6,826 nt of DNA from Actinomycetales bacterium (GTDB lineage Bacteria > Actinomycetota > Actinomycetes > Actinomycetales > Cellulomonadaceae), in the NCBI GenBank assembly GCA_012514545.1, contig JAAZAC010000043.1:1-6826 (forward strand), in the 5' to 3' direction. The notes beneath the pieces are model-generated. The model was not told where the DNA came from. It worked only from the letters and a program-made list of their open reading frames with translations, and searched no databases. The position numbers and the translations under genes are program-made. Position 1 is the first letter of the stretch; every line of letters starts with the position of its first letter. This document shows positions 1 to 5,108 of the stretch, piece after piece.

Positions 1-1451
1 TCGAGGACGAGGTGCGTGGCGCGGACCTCGTCGAGGTCGGCCGGGTGCCACTGCGGCATCGTGCCGTCGAGCACGTTCTGCGCGACGAAGCCGAGCATGT
101 TCACCGGGTCCTTCGCCGACCCGTACGGCGGGGCGTAGGCGAGCTCGAGCTCGGCGAGGTCGTCCGCCGTCATGCCCGCGCGCAGCGCCGTGGCGAGGAC
201 GTCGATCCGCTTGTCGACGCCGGCGCGGCCCACGGCCTGCGCGCCGAGCAGCCGCCCGTCGGGCGCGAAGCTCGCGACGAGGTGCACCTGCTCCGCGCCG
301 GGGAGCCAGCCCACGCGGTGGCCCGGGTGGATGCGCACCACCTCGTGCCCGACGCCGGCCTGCGCCAGCGCCGCCTGGCTCGCCCCGGTGGTCGCGGCGG
401 TGAGGCCGAAGACCCGCACGATCGCGGTGCCGAGCACGGGCGCCTGCGGCGTGGTGCGGTGGCCGAGCATCGACTCGGCCGCGCGCCGGCCCTGCCGGTT
501 CGCCGGGCCCGCGAGGGGGACCGGACCGGCCTCGCCGGTCACCGCGCGCGTCACCTCGACCGCGTCGCCGACCGCCCAGACGTGCGGGTCGGACGTGCGC
601 TGGTCGGCGTCCACGCGGATCGCGCCGGTGGGTCCGAGCTCGAGGCCGGCGTCGCGCGCCAGCTCGGTGGCCGGGCGCACGCCGACGCTGACGACGACGA
701 CGTCCGCGGCCAGCCGGGCGCCGTCGGACAGGGCGACGACCACCCCGCCGTCGGCGTCCGTGACCGACGCGGCCGTGACGCCGAGGTGCAGGCCGACGCC
801 GTGCGCGCGCAGCTCGTCCGCCAGGAGGTTGGCGAGCTCGGGGTCGAGGGGCGGCAGGACGTGGTCGGCCGCCTCGACGAGGTCGACGGCCAGCCCGCGC
901 GTCGCGAGCGCCTCGACGGCCTCGAGCCCGATGAACCCCGCGCCGACGACGACGGCCCGCCGCGGCCGGTCCGCGGGCAGGCCGGCGACGTGCGCCACGA
1001 GCGCGTCGAGGTCGGGGATCGTGCGCAGCGCGTGCACGGCCGGGTGGTCGAGGCCCGGGATCGGCGGGCGCACCGCGACCGCGCCCGGCGCGAGGAGCAG
1101 CGCGTCGTACGGGAGCACCGCCACGCCGTCGGGGGAGGTCACGGTGACGGTGCGCGCGGCCCGGTCGATCGCCGTCGCGCGGGTGCGGGTGCGCACGTCG
1201 ATCGCGAGGGCGGCCCGCAGCGACTCGGGCGTGTGCAGCAGGAGGTCGTCGCGCCGCGGGACCTCGCCGGACACGTGGTACGGCAGGCCGCACCCGGCGA
1301 CGGACACGTGGTCGGACTGCTCGACGACGGTGATCGACGCCGTCTCGTCGAGGCGCCGGGCGCGGGCGGCGGCGCTCATGCCGCCGGCGACGCCGCCGAC
1401 GACGACGATCCGGCGTGGGCGTGCGGGGGTCGCCTCAGAGGTGGTGGGCAT
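1..1451 (-). CDS. CoA-disulfide / persulfide reductase-type flavoprotein, 3' end outside window
   Basis: Reading the minus strand from the ATG at 1451 gives 483 residues with no stop before the window edge. Seen: a FAD-binding dinucleotide fold near residues 15-33 (VVVGGVAGG), the redox cysteine in SVAGCGLPYHVSG (Cys54), a second NAD(P)H-binding fold near 165-185 (VVVGAGFIGLEA), the FAD-contacting VGDA at 294-297, and a dimerisation domain ending in AYAPPYGSAKDPVNMLG (438-454). A single redox Cys before GLPY marks the CoA-disulfide reductase / NADH oxidase / Npsr group of pyridine nucleotide-disulfide reductases, which reduce CoA disulfide, CoA persulfide or polysulfide in the cytoplasm. The chain continues past the usual end (WHPADLD near 468-474), which in this family normally leads into a C-terminal rhodanese domain; that domain would lie outside the window. 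Oddity: the family's usual YYPGA is WLPGA here (382-386). The start is chosen because a -10 box sits six bases upstream. Exact substrate is not determinable. Confidence 0.9.
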   Translation of the reverse strand, partial: MPTTSEATPARPRRIVVVGGVAGGMSAAARARRLDETASITVVEQSDHVSVAGCGLPYHVSGEVPRRDDLLLHTPESLRAALAIDVRTRTRATAIDRAARTVTVTSPDGVAVLPYDALLLAPGAVAVRPPIPGLDHPAVHALRTIPDLDALVAHVAGLPADRPRRAVVVGAGFIGLEAVEALATRGLAVDLVEAADHVLPPLDPELANLLADELRAHGVGLHLGVTAASVTDADGGVVVALSDGARLAADVVVVSVGVRPATELARDAGLELGPTGAIRVDADQRTSDPHVWAVGDAVEVTRAVTGEAGPVPLAGPANRQGRRAAESMLGHRTTPQAPVLGTAIVRVFGLTAATTGASQAALAQAGVGHEVVRIHPGHRVGWLPGAEQVHLVASFAPDGRLLGAQAVGRAGVDKRIDVLATALRAGMTADDLAELELAYAPPYGSAKDPVNMLGFVAQNVLDGTMPQWHPADLDEVRATHLVL

Positions 1452-1457
1452 GCCTGG

Positions 1458-1487
1458 AAGATACCCCAGGGGGTATATGGACCACAA
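1458..1487 (-). promoter_or_regulatory. Probable leaderless promoter of the flavoprotein gene
   Basis: On the minus strand TATCTT (1463-1458) fits the actinobacterial TANNNT -10 box and is followed by exactly six bases before the ATG, so transcription would begin at or next to the A of the start codon. TTGTGG (1487-1482), 18 bases upstream, is a partial -35 box. No good Shine-Dalgarno sequence lies before the ATG, which agrees with a leaderless message. The -10 overlaps the palindrome at 1461-1476. Confidence 0.55.
1461..1476. promoter_or_regulatory. CsoR/CstR-type operator palindrome
   Basis: ATACCCCAGGGGGTAT is a perfect inverted repeat of seven bases (ATACCCC) around a 2-base centre. The TACCC-n-GGGTA layout with a short G/C-rich core is the known operator type of the CsoR family: CsoR for copper, CstR for persulfide. 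It overlaps the predicted -10 of the flavoprotein gene, a position suited to repression. Because CstR regulons contain sulfide and persulfide handling enzymes, and the gene behind it is a CoA-disulfide/persulfide reductase relative, CstR-like control is preferred over copper control. No CsoR-family gene is present in the window. Confidence 0.65.
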
Positions 1488-1519
1488 ACCGGGGGCTGCC
1501 GGGCGCGACCGTGTGAGCA

Positions 1520-1565
1520 CCGGAGACTTTCTGTCGCCATGTGAAAGAAAGTCTCCGGCGTTCGG
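1520..1565 (+). repeat. 46-bp dispersed repeat, copy 1, with hairpin (possible terminator)
   Basis: Bases 1520-1532 (CCGGAGACTTTCT) and 1546-1558 (AGAAAGTCTCCGG) are perfect inverted arms of 13 bases around a 13-base loop. The whole 46 bases align without gaps to 5918-5963, with 39 of 46 identical. It lies 43 bases past the stop of the cation exporter gene and about 60 bases before the flavoprotein promoter, so it could end or attenuate minus-strand transcription. It has no T-run like a standard intrinsic terminator. Conservation of the TGTGAAAG side of the loop, outside most of the stem, suggests a role beyond simple termination. Confidence 0.7.
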
Positions 1566-1601
1566 GAAGGACGGCGTCCGGGTGGACGCGCCGTCGGGGG
1601 A

Positions 1602-2516
1602 TCAGCGGTGCCCGACGGCCTCGTGCTCGCCGTGCCCGATCGGCTCGACCTGGAACGTGCAGTGGTCGGTGTCGAAGTGCTCGCTCAGGCACGCGCCCAG
1701 CGCGTCGAGCACCTCGCCGGTCCGGCCGTCCGCGATGCACTCCTCGTCGACGACGACGTGCGCGGACAGCACCGGCATGCCGCTCGTGATGGTCCACGCG
1801 TGCAGGTCGTGCACGCCCACCACGCCGGGCACGCCGAGGATGTGCCGGCGGACGGCGTCGAGGTCGATCCCCTTCGGGGTCGCCTCGAGCAGCACGTCGA
1901 GCACGGAGCGCAGCAGCGACCATGCCCGCGGCAGCACGAACAGGCCGATCGCCGCCGACGCGAGGACGTCCGCGCGCCGGTACCCCGTCGTCGCGATGAC
2001 GACGCCGGCCGCCAGCACCGCGACCGACCCCAGCAGGTCGCCGAGCACCTCGAGGTAGGCGCCGCGCACGTTGAGGCTCTCCGCCTGCCCCTCGCGCAGC
2101 AGCAGCAGGCTCACGAGGTTCGTCAGCGCGCCGACGGCGGCCACCGCCAGCATGAGGCCCGTCGCCACCTCGGGCGGGTCGGACCAGCGCCGCACCGCCT
2201 CCACGAGGATCCACACCCCGAGCGCGGCGAGGAGCACCGCGTTCGCGAGCGCCGCGAGGATCTCCGCGCGGAGCAGCCCGAACGTGCGTGCGTCCGTCGC
2301 CGGCCGGGTCGCCAGGGCGGCGGCGAGCAGCGCGATCCCGACGCCCGTCGCGTCCAGCAGCATGTGGCCGGCGTCGGCGAGCAGGGCGAGCGACCCGGAG
2401 AGCAGCCCGCCCACCACCTGCACGACCACCACGCCCGCCGTCAGGCAGAGCACGACGACGAGGCGGCGCCGGTGCCGTCCGGTCGCCGTCGCGGGGGCGT
2501 GCGCGTGGCCGCTCAC
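1602..2516 (-). CDS. Cation diffusion facilitator family metal exporter (CzcD/ZitB-like)
   Basis: The 304-residue protein is a proton-coupled exporter of divalent metal (Zn, Cd, Co type) in the cytoplasmic membrane. Six hydrophobic segments lie between about residues 18 and 210, followed by a cytoplasmic C-terminal domain containing HDLHAWTITSG (236-246), a family hallmark. Transmembrane helix 2 carries DAGHMLLD with the metal-site pair His51/Asp55. Helix 5 carries YLEVLGDLLGS, so the second pair is Glu156/Asp160 where many zinc exporters have His/Asp. Histidines 239, 253 and 285 sit where the C-terminal regulatory metal sites usually lie. The loop between helices 4 and 5 has no His-rich stretch; short His clusters are at both ends (GHAHAP and GHGEHEAVGHR). 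The GTG at 2516 is chosen over upstream in-frame starts because it overlaps the regulator's TGA as GTGA, implying coupled translation. Length is normal. Metal choice is inferred. Confidence 0.92.
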   Translation of the reverse strand: MSGHAHAPATATGRHRRRLVVVLCLTAGVVVVQVVGGLLSGSLALLADAGHMLLDATGVGIALLAAALATRPATDARTFGLLRAEILAALANAVLLAALGVWILVEAVRRWSDPPEVATGLMLAVAAVGALTNLVSLLLLREGQAESLNVRGAYLEVLGDLLGSVAVLAAGVVIATTGYRRADVLASAAIGLFVLPRAWSLLRSVLDVLLEATPKGIDLDAVRRHILGVPGVVGVHDLHAWTITSGMPVLSAHVVVDEECIADGRTGEVLDALGACLSEHFDTDHCTFQVEPIGHGEHEAVGHR

Positions 2517-2911
2517 GCGTCTGCCGGCTCCCGGAGCCGGACCGGGCAGAGCGCGACGGCGTCGCCGGTCAGGGCGAGGAGTCGCTCGGCGGCGGCGAGC
2601 AGCTCGAGCGTGGCCTCCGGGTGCGCGAGCGAGTACACCGACGCGCGGCCCTCGGCGCGCGAGGTGACGAGCCCGCAGTCGCGCAGGCACGCGAGGTGCT
2701 TCGACACCGTGGACTGCGCGAGGCCGAGGTGGCGCGTGAGGTCGACCACCCGGTGCTCCCCGAGCGTGAGGTGCCGCAGGATCGCCAGCCGGGAGGCGTC
2801 GCCGAACCCGTGGAACAGGCACGACGCGACGGCGAGCGCGTCCTGCTCGGACGGCGTCGCCGGGCCGTCGGTGGCCATCGCGGGATCGCCGGTCACCTGT
2901 GTCATCACCAT
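2513..2911 (-). CDS. ArsR/SmtB-family metal-responsive repressor, CmtR-like
   Basis: This cytoplasmic winged-helix repressor of 132 residues would release DNA when it binds metal. Seen: the recognition region LTRHLGLAQSTVSKHLACLRD (about 58-78) and the wing EGRASVYSL (87-95). The classic ELCVCDL motif of ArsR/CadC is absent (GEHRVVDL instead). Cys75 and Cys79, in HLACLRDCGLV, match in position the Cys57/Cys61 pair of Mycobacterium CmtR, which senses Cd(II)/Pb(II); a C-terminal Cys122 could stand in for the third CmtR ligand, Cys102. The gene overlaps the exporter gene by four bases, so it probably controls itself and the exporter. The ATG at 2911 is preferred because a TACCAT -10 lies nine bases upstream; ATG 2905 is nearly as good, and a TTG at 2947 would place the operator inside the coding region. 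Family is certain; Cd/Pb/Zn specificity is inference. Confidence 0.9.
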   Translation of the reverse strand: MVMTQVTGDPAMATDGPATPSEQDALAVASCLFHGFGDASRLAILRHLTLGEHRVVDLTRHLGLAQSTVSKHLACLRDCGLVTSRAEGRASVYSLAHPEATLELLAAAERLLALTGDAVALCPVRLREPADA

Positions 2912-2921
2912 ATGGCGATGA
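2902..2921. promoter_or_regulatory. Probable ArsR-type operator
   Basis: TCATCACCATATGGCGATGA is a near-perfect palindrome: nine of ten base pairs match, centred on ATAT. It covers the start of the repressor gene and touches the -10 box TACCAT, where autorepression is expected for ArsR-family sensors. Size and symmetry fit a dimeric winged-helix protein; binding itself is inferred. Confidence 0.6.
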
Positions 2922-2949
2922 TGGTAGCCGGCCGACGACGGCGGCAAGC
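2921..2949 (-). promoter_or_regulatory. Predicted promoter of the repressor-exporter operon
   Basis: On the minus strand TACCAT (2926-2921) fits TANNNT. Seven bases downstream is an A at 2913, two bases before the ATG at 2911, which would make the message nearly leaderless. The -35 is poor: GCTTGC (2949-2944) at a 17-base spacing is the best candidate, inside the loop of the hairpin at 2931-2966. The operator overlaps the -10 and start region. Confidence 0.4.
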
Positions 2950-2966
2950 CGCGCGCCGTCGTCGGC
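2931..2966 (-). terminator. GC-rich hairpin between transcription units
   Basis: Bases 2931-2943 (GCCGACGACGGCG) and 2954-2966 (CGCCGTCGTCGGC) are perfect 13-base inverted arms with a 10-base loop. It begins 30 bases past the stop of the DUF2510 gene and ends before the repressor start, the right place to separate the two minus-strand units. There is no T-tract, as is common for proposed hairpin terminators in GC-rich actinobacteria, so termination is inferred from the stem and its location. Confidence 0.55.
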
Positions 2967-2996
2967 GGCCTGGGGCCCGGGTCGGGCCGAGATCGG

Positions 2997-3383
2997 TCAG
3001 GAGAGCCGCTCGAACACCATCGTCGCCTGGATGCGGTCGCCGCCGCCGAGGCCCTTGCTCCCGGACGCGGCCGTGGTGATCGTGTGCAGGCGGTAGCCGA
3101 GCGCGGCCTGGGCGTTGATCGCCTTCTCCAGCTCGGTGAGGTTGCCGGAGCCCGTGCCCCAGAGCTTCTCCTTGAGGATGACCTGGAGCACCACGTAGGA
3201 CGCGCCCTGGGCGGCCGGCCGCGGCCGGCTGCCGGCCACGGCCTCCGCCTCGATCTTCGCGATCGCGCCGCTGATGCCGCCCGGGCCCGGGGGCGGCGGC
3301 TGCACCTGGTCGGTCCAGCTCTGGCCGTCGAACCAGCGCATGGTGCCGGTGCCGTCGTCGTACCAGCCGGGCGTGGTGGACAT
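2997..3383 (-). CDS. DUF2510-DUF4177 small protein of unknown function
   Basis: This 128-residue protein has two recognisable parts. Residues 5-24 (GWYDDGTGTMRWFDGQSWTD) match the short Trp-rich DUF2510 module, common at the N-terminus of actinobacterial proteins. A Pro/Gly-rich linker follows (about 29-60). Residues 62-127, starting YVVLQVILKEKLWG and ending with ATMVFERL, resemble DUF4177, a small alpha/beta domain with the typical LEKAINAQAALGYRL helix. No membrane helix or signal peptide is visible, although DUF2510 is often attached to membrane proteins, so this form is probably cytoplasmic. The ATG at 3383 has a GAGG ribosome site six bases upstream. It is a single-gene unit divergent from the aldo/keto reductase and closed by the hairpin at 2931-2966. 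Function is unknown; DUF4177 is placed by pattern only. Confidence 0.82.
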   Translation of the reverse strand: MSTTPGWYDDGTGTMRWFDGQSWTDQVQPPPPGPGGISGAIAKIEAEAVAGSRPRPAAQGASYVVLQVILKEKLWGTGSGNLTELEKAINAQAALGYRLHTITTAASGSKGLGGGDRIQATMVFERLS

Positions 3384-3584
3384 GGGAGACCTCGATTCGC
3401 TGGGCGGGGGGCGCGGACGCGCCGTGTCAGCCTGTCAGACGGGTGCCCGCCCGCCCGGCCGCGGCGCGGGCGAAATCGGCCGGGCGCGGGGTGACGTCGG
3501 CCACGCGGGCGCCGTCGGGGAGAGGCCGGGCCGACGTCGGGCGGGCGCCGACGGCGCGTGGTGAGGGACGCCGGCGGCGTCGGT

Positions 3585-3590
3585 TAGCGT
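3585..3590 (+). promoter_or_regulatory. Leaderless-type -10 box of the aldo/keto reductase gene
   Basis: TAGCGT matches TANNNT and is followed by exactly six bases before the ATG at 3597, the same spacing as in front of the flavoprotein gene. No Shine-Dalgarno sequence precedes the ATG. The -35 region is not convincing. The rest of the divergent gap 3384-3584 shows only G/C-rich symmetry, such as the 10-base palindrome CCGACGTCGG at 3531-3540, with no clear site. Confidence 0.5.
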
Positions 3591-3596
3591 CGGGCC

Positions 3597-4421
3597 ATGC
3601 GCGCGCTGAACGACGGAACGACCCTGCCCGACATCGGCTTCGGCACCTACCCGCTGCGCGGCGACGAGGGCACCGCGGCGGTGCTCGACGCCCTGGCGAT
3701 CGGCTACCGGCTCATCGACACGGCGGTGAACTACCGCAACGAGGACGCCGTCGGGCGCGCGATCGCGCAGACGGACGTGCCGCGGTCGGAGATCGTGGTG
3801 ACCACCAAGCTGCCCGGCCGGGACCACGGCTACGACGAGACGCTGCGCTCGTTCGAGCGGTCCGCGGCGGCGCTCGGGCTCGACGTCATCGACCTGTACC
3901 TCATCCACTGGCCGAACCCGAGCATCGGCAAGTACGTCGACGCCTACCGCGCGATGGTGCGGCTGCGCGAGGAGGGCCGGGTCCGCACGGTCGGCGTCTC
4001 CAACTTCACCCAGGAGCACCTGGCGCGCGTGGCCGACGCGACGGGCGTGATGCCCGCGGTGAACCAGGTGGAGATGCACCCGTTCTTCCCGCAGGTGGAG
4101 CTGCGCGCCTTCCACGCCGCGCACGGCATCGTCACCGAGGCGTGGAGCCCGCTCGGCAAGGCCGCGCCCGTGAAGCAGGCGGCGCCCGTGGTGGCGGCGG
4201 CGCGCGCGCACGGCGTGACGCCGGCGCAGGTGGTGCTGCGGTGGCACCTGCAGCTGGGCTCGGTGCCGATCCCGAAGTCCGCGGACCCGGGCCGGCGGCG
4301 GGAGAACCTCGACGTCTTCGGCTTCGAGCTCACCGACGACGAGGTCGCGGCCATCACCGCGCTCGGCCGGCCGGACGGGCGCCTGTTCGGCGGCGACCCG
4401 AACGTGCACGAGGAGATGTAG
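3597..4421 (+). CDS. Aldo/keto reductase, 2,5-diketo-D-gluconate reductase-like
   Basis: The 274-residue protein has normal length for a bacterial single-domain NADPH-dependent aldo/keto reductase (TIM barrel, cytoplasmic), which reduces aldehydes and ketones to alcohols. The catalytic tetrad is complete: Asp41 and Tyr46 in LIDTAVNYRNE, Lys71 in TTKLPG, and His104 in YLIHWPNP. Other family signatures are GFGTYPL (14-20), VGVSNFTQEHL (132-142), NQVEMHPFFPQ (156-166), and the cofactor motif IPKSADPGRRRENLDVF (225-241), where Lys227, Ser228, Arg233 and Asn237 are the positions that bind the NADP 2'-phosphate. This points to the AKR5 (DkgA-like) branch; such enzymes have broad substrates, so a role in sugar acid, glyoxal or other aldehyde reduction cannot be chosen. 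It has its own leaderless-type promoter and a 183-base gap after it. No defects were seen. Confidence 0.93.
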   Translation: MRALNDGTTLPDIGFGTYPLRGDEGTAAVLDALAIGYRLIDTAVNYRNEDAVGRAIAQTDVPRSEIVVTTKLPGRDHGYDETLRSFERSAAALGLDVIDLYLIHWPNPSIGKYVDAYRAMVRLREEGRVRTVGVSNFTQEHLARVADATGVMPAVNQVEMHPFFPQVELRAFHAAHGIVTEAWSPLGKAAPVKQAAPVVAAARAHGVTPAQVVLRWHLQLGSVPIPKSADPGRRRENLDVFGFELTDDEVAAITALGRPDGRLFGGDPNVHEEM

Positions 4422-4454
4422 CGGGCGGGGCGGCGTCGGGAGCGCTCGGCGGGG

Positions 4455-4544
4455 CCGGCGTCGGGGCGTCGGCCGGCGTCGGGGGCATCGACCGGCGTCG
4501 GGGGCGTTGACCGGCGTCGGGGGCGTTGACCGGCGTCGGGGGCG
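4455..4544 (+). repeat. 19-bp tandem repeat (minisatellite), about 4.8 copies
   Basis: The unit CCGGCGTCGGGGGCGTTGA starts at 4455 (18-base variant), 4473, 4492 and 4511, with a partial fifth copy at 4530. Copies at 4492 and 4511 are identical; the copy at 4473 differs at two positions, and the first is the most diverged. The array fills the gap between the aldo/keto reductase and the VOC gene. Each TTGA joined to the next unit's CC makes TTGACC, so the array contains two -35-like hexamers (4507-4512 and 4526-4531). Confidence 0.9.
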
Positions 4545-4554
4545 GACGTAGCGT
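4526..4554 (+). promoter_or_regulatory. Sigma-70-type promoter of the VOC gene
   Basis: TTGACC (4526-4531) and TAGCGT (4549-4554) are separated by 17 bases, the best-formed promoter in the window. Transcription would start near 4561, leaving an untranslated leader of about 44 bases with GGAGG at 4596-4600. The -35 is the last one supplied by the 19-bp tandem array. Confidence 0.65.
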
Positions 4555-4604
4555 CGAACGGCGCCGACCCGCCGACGGTCGGTCCGGTCCGCGCTGGAGG
4601 CGTC

Positions 4605-4988
4605 ATGCTCTCCGACCTGACCGCGACCCCCGTGCTCGCCGTCTCCGACCTGGCCCGCGCCCGCGCGTTCTACGAGGGCACGCTCGGCTTCCGGCCCTCC
4701 CGGGAGGCCGCCGAGGGGGTGCTGTACGCGGCGGGCGGGGGCGAGTTCCTCGTGTACCCGTCGGCGTACGCGGGCACGAACCAGGCGACCGCGCTGTCCT
4801 TCGGCGTGCCCGACGACGGGTTCGACGCCGAGGTGGCCGACCTCCGCGCGCGCGGCGTCAGGTTCGACACGTTCGAGGCCGAGGGCATCGAGTGGGCCGA
4901 CGGCGTGGCGAGCGCGCCCGGGATGCGCGCGGTCTGGTTCACCGACCCCGACGGGAACATCCTCAACGTCGAGACGACCACGGACTAG
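4605..4988 (+). CDS. VOC superfamily protein (glyoxalase/bleomycin-resistance fold)
   Basis: The 127-residue protein has the length and paired beta-alpha-beta-beta-beta layout of single-domain vicinal oxygen chelate proteins. Seen: TPVLAVSDLARARAFYEGTLGF (8-29), the typical first module with the AxxFYxxxLGF helix, a second module starting near 64, and the closing signature WFTDPDGNILNVE (111-123). The protein contains no histidine and no cysteine; the first-strand His that usually binds metal is absent, so a standard glyoxalase I or extradiol dioxygenase reaction is unlikely. A ligand-binding or resistance role, or an unusual enzyme, remains possible. GGAGG four bases before the ATG supports the start. 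No partner gene reveals a substrate. The gap after it (4989-5108) holds a weak 5-bp stem just past the stop. Confidence 0.88.
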   Translation: MLSDLTATPVLAVSDLARARAFYEGTLGFRPSREAAEGVLYAAGGGEFLVYPSAYAGTNQATALSFGVPDDGFDAEVADLRARGVRFDTFEAEGIEWADGVASAPGMRAVWFTDPDGNILNVETTTD

Positions 4989-5108
4989 GCCCGCGGCTGC
5001 GGGAGGTCGGTGGCCGCCCCTGCCTGCGAACGCGTGCTGTGACGAACGGCCCACGAACGGTGCCGACCGCGCCCGTAGCCTCGGCGGGACGAGCCCGGAC
5101 CGCGGGAG

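Noticed and set aside
12..1544. Long plus-strand open frame opposite the flavoprotein gene
   Set aside because: It is rich in Arg/Gly/Ala/Asp-His without any domain, as expected from the antisense of a GC-rich gene; the minus strand gives a full flavoprotein with all motifs.
1541..1789. GTG-started small frame beginning in repeat copy 1 (VKESLRRS); copy 2 would encode a similar VKGSLRRS
   Set aside because: The shared peptide only reflects DNA repeat identity; downstream the frames diverge into Arg-rich antisense sequence and have no ribosome site.
1435..2214. Minus-strand frame of 259 residues overlapping the exporter gene
   Set aside because: Wrong frame of the CDF gene; Arg/Ala/Gly-rich and motif-free.
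2822..2947. Upstream start codons for the exporter (2822) and the repressor (TTG 2947)
   Set aside because: The first would place about 100 residues of wrong-frame repressor sequence in front of the exporter; the second would put the operator inside the coding region and lacks a ribosome site.
3509..3557. Ten-base inverted repeat (GCGCCGTCGG / CCGACGGCGC) in the divergent gap
   Set aside because: A 29-base loop and extreme G/C content make this plausible by chance; it has no clear relation to either promoter.
4438..4447. GGGAGCGCTC, resembling the core of the CebR/CelR operator TGGGAGCGCTCCCA
   Set aside because: Only the core matches, the outer bases break symmetry, and it sits just after the aldo/keto reductase stop with no sugar-utilisation gene nearby.
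4990..5003. Short stem CCCGC/GCGGG right after the VOC stop as terminator
   Set aside because: Only five base pairs and no T-tract; too weak to call.
3435..5054. Long minus-strand frame opposite the aldo/keto reductase and VOC genes
   Set aside because: Antisense shadow: both plus-strand frames carry complete catalytic or family motifs, and the shadow contains the tandem repeat as low-complexity protein.
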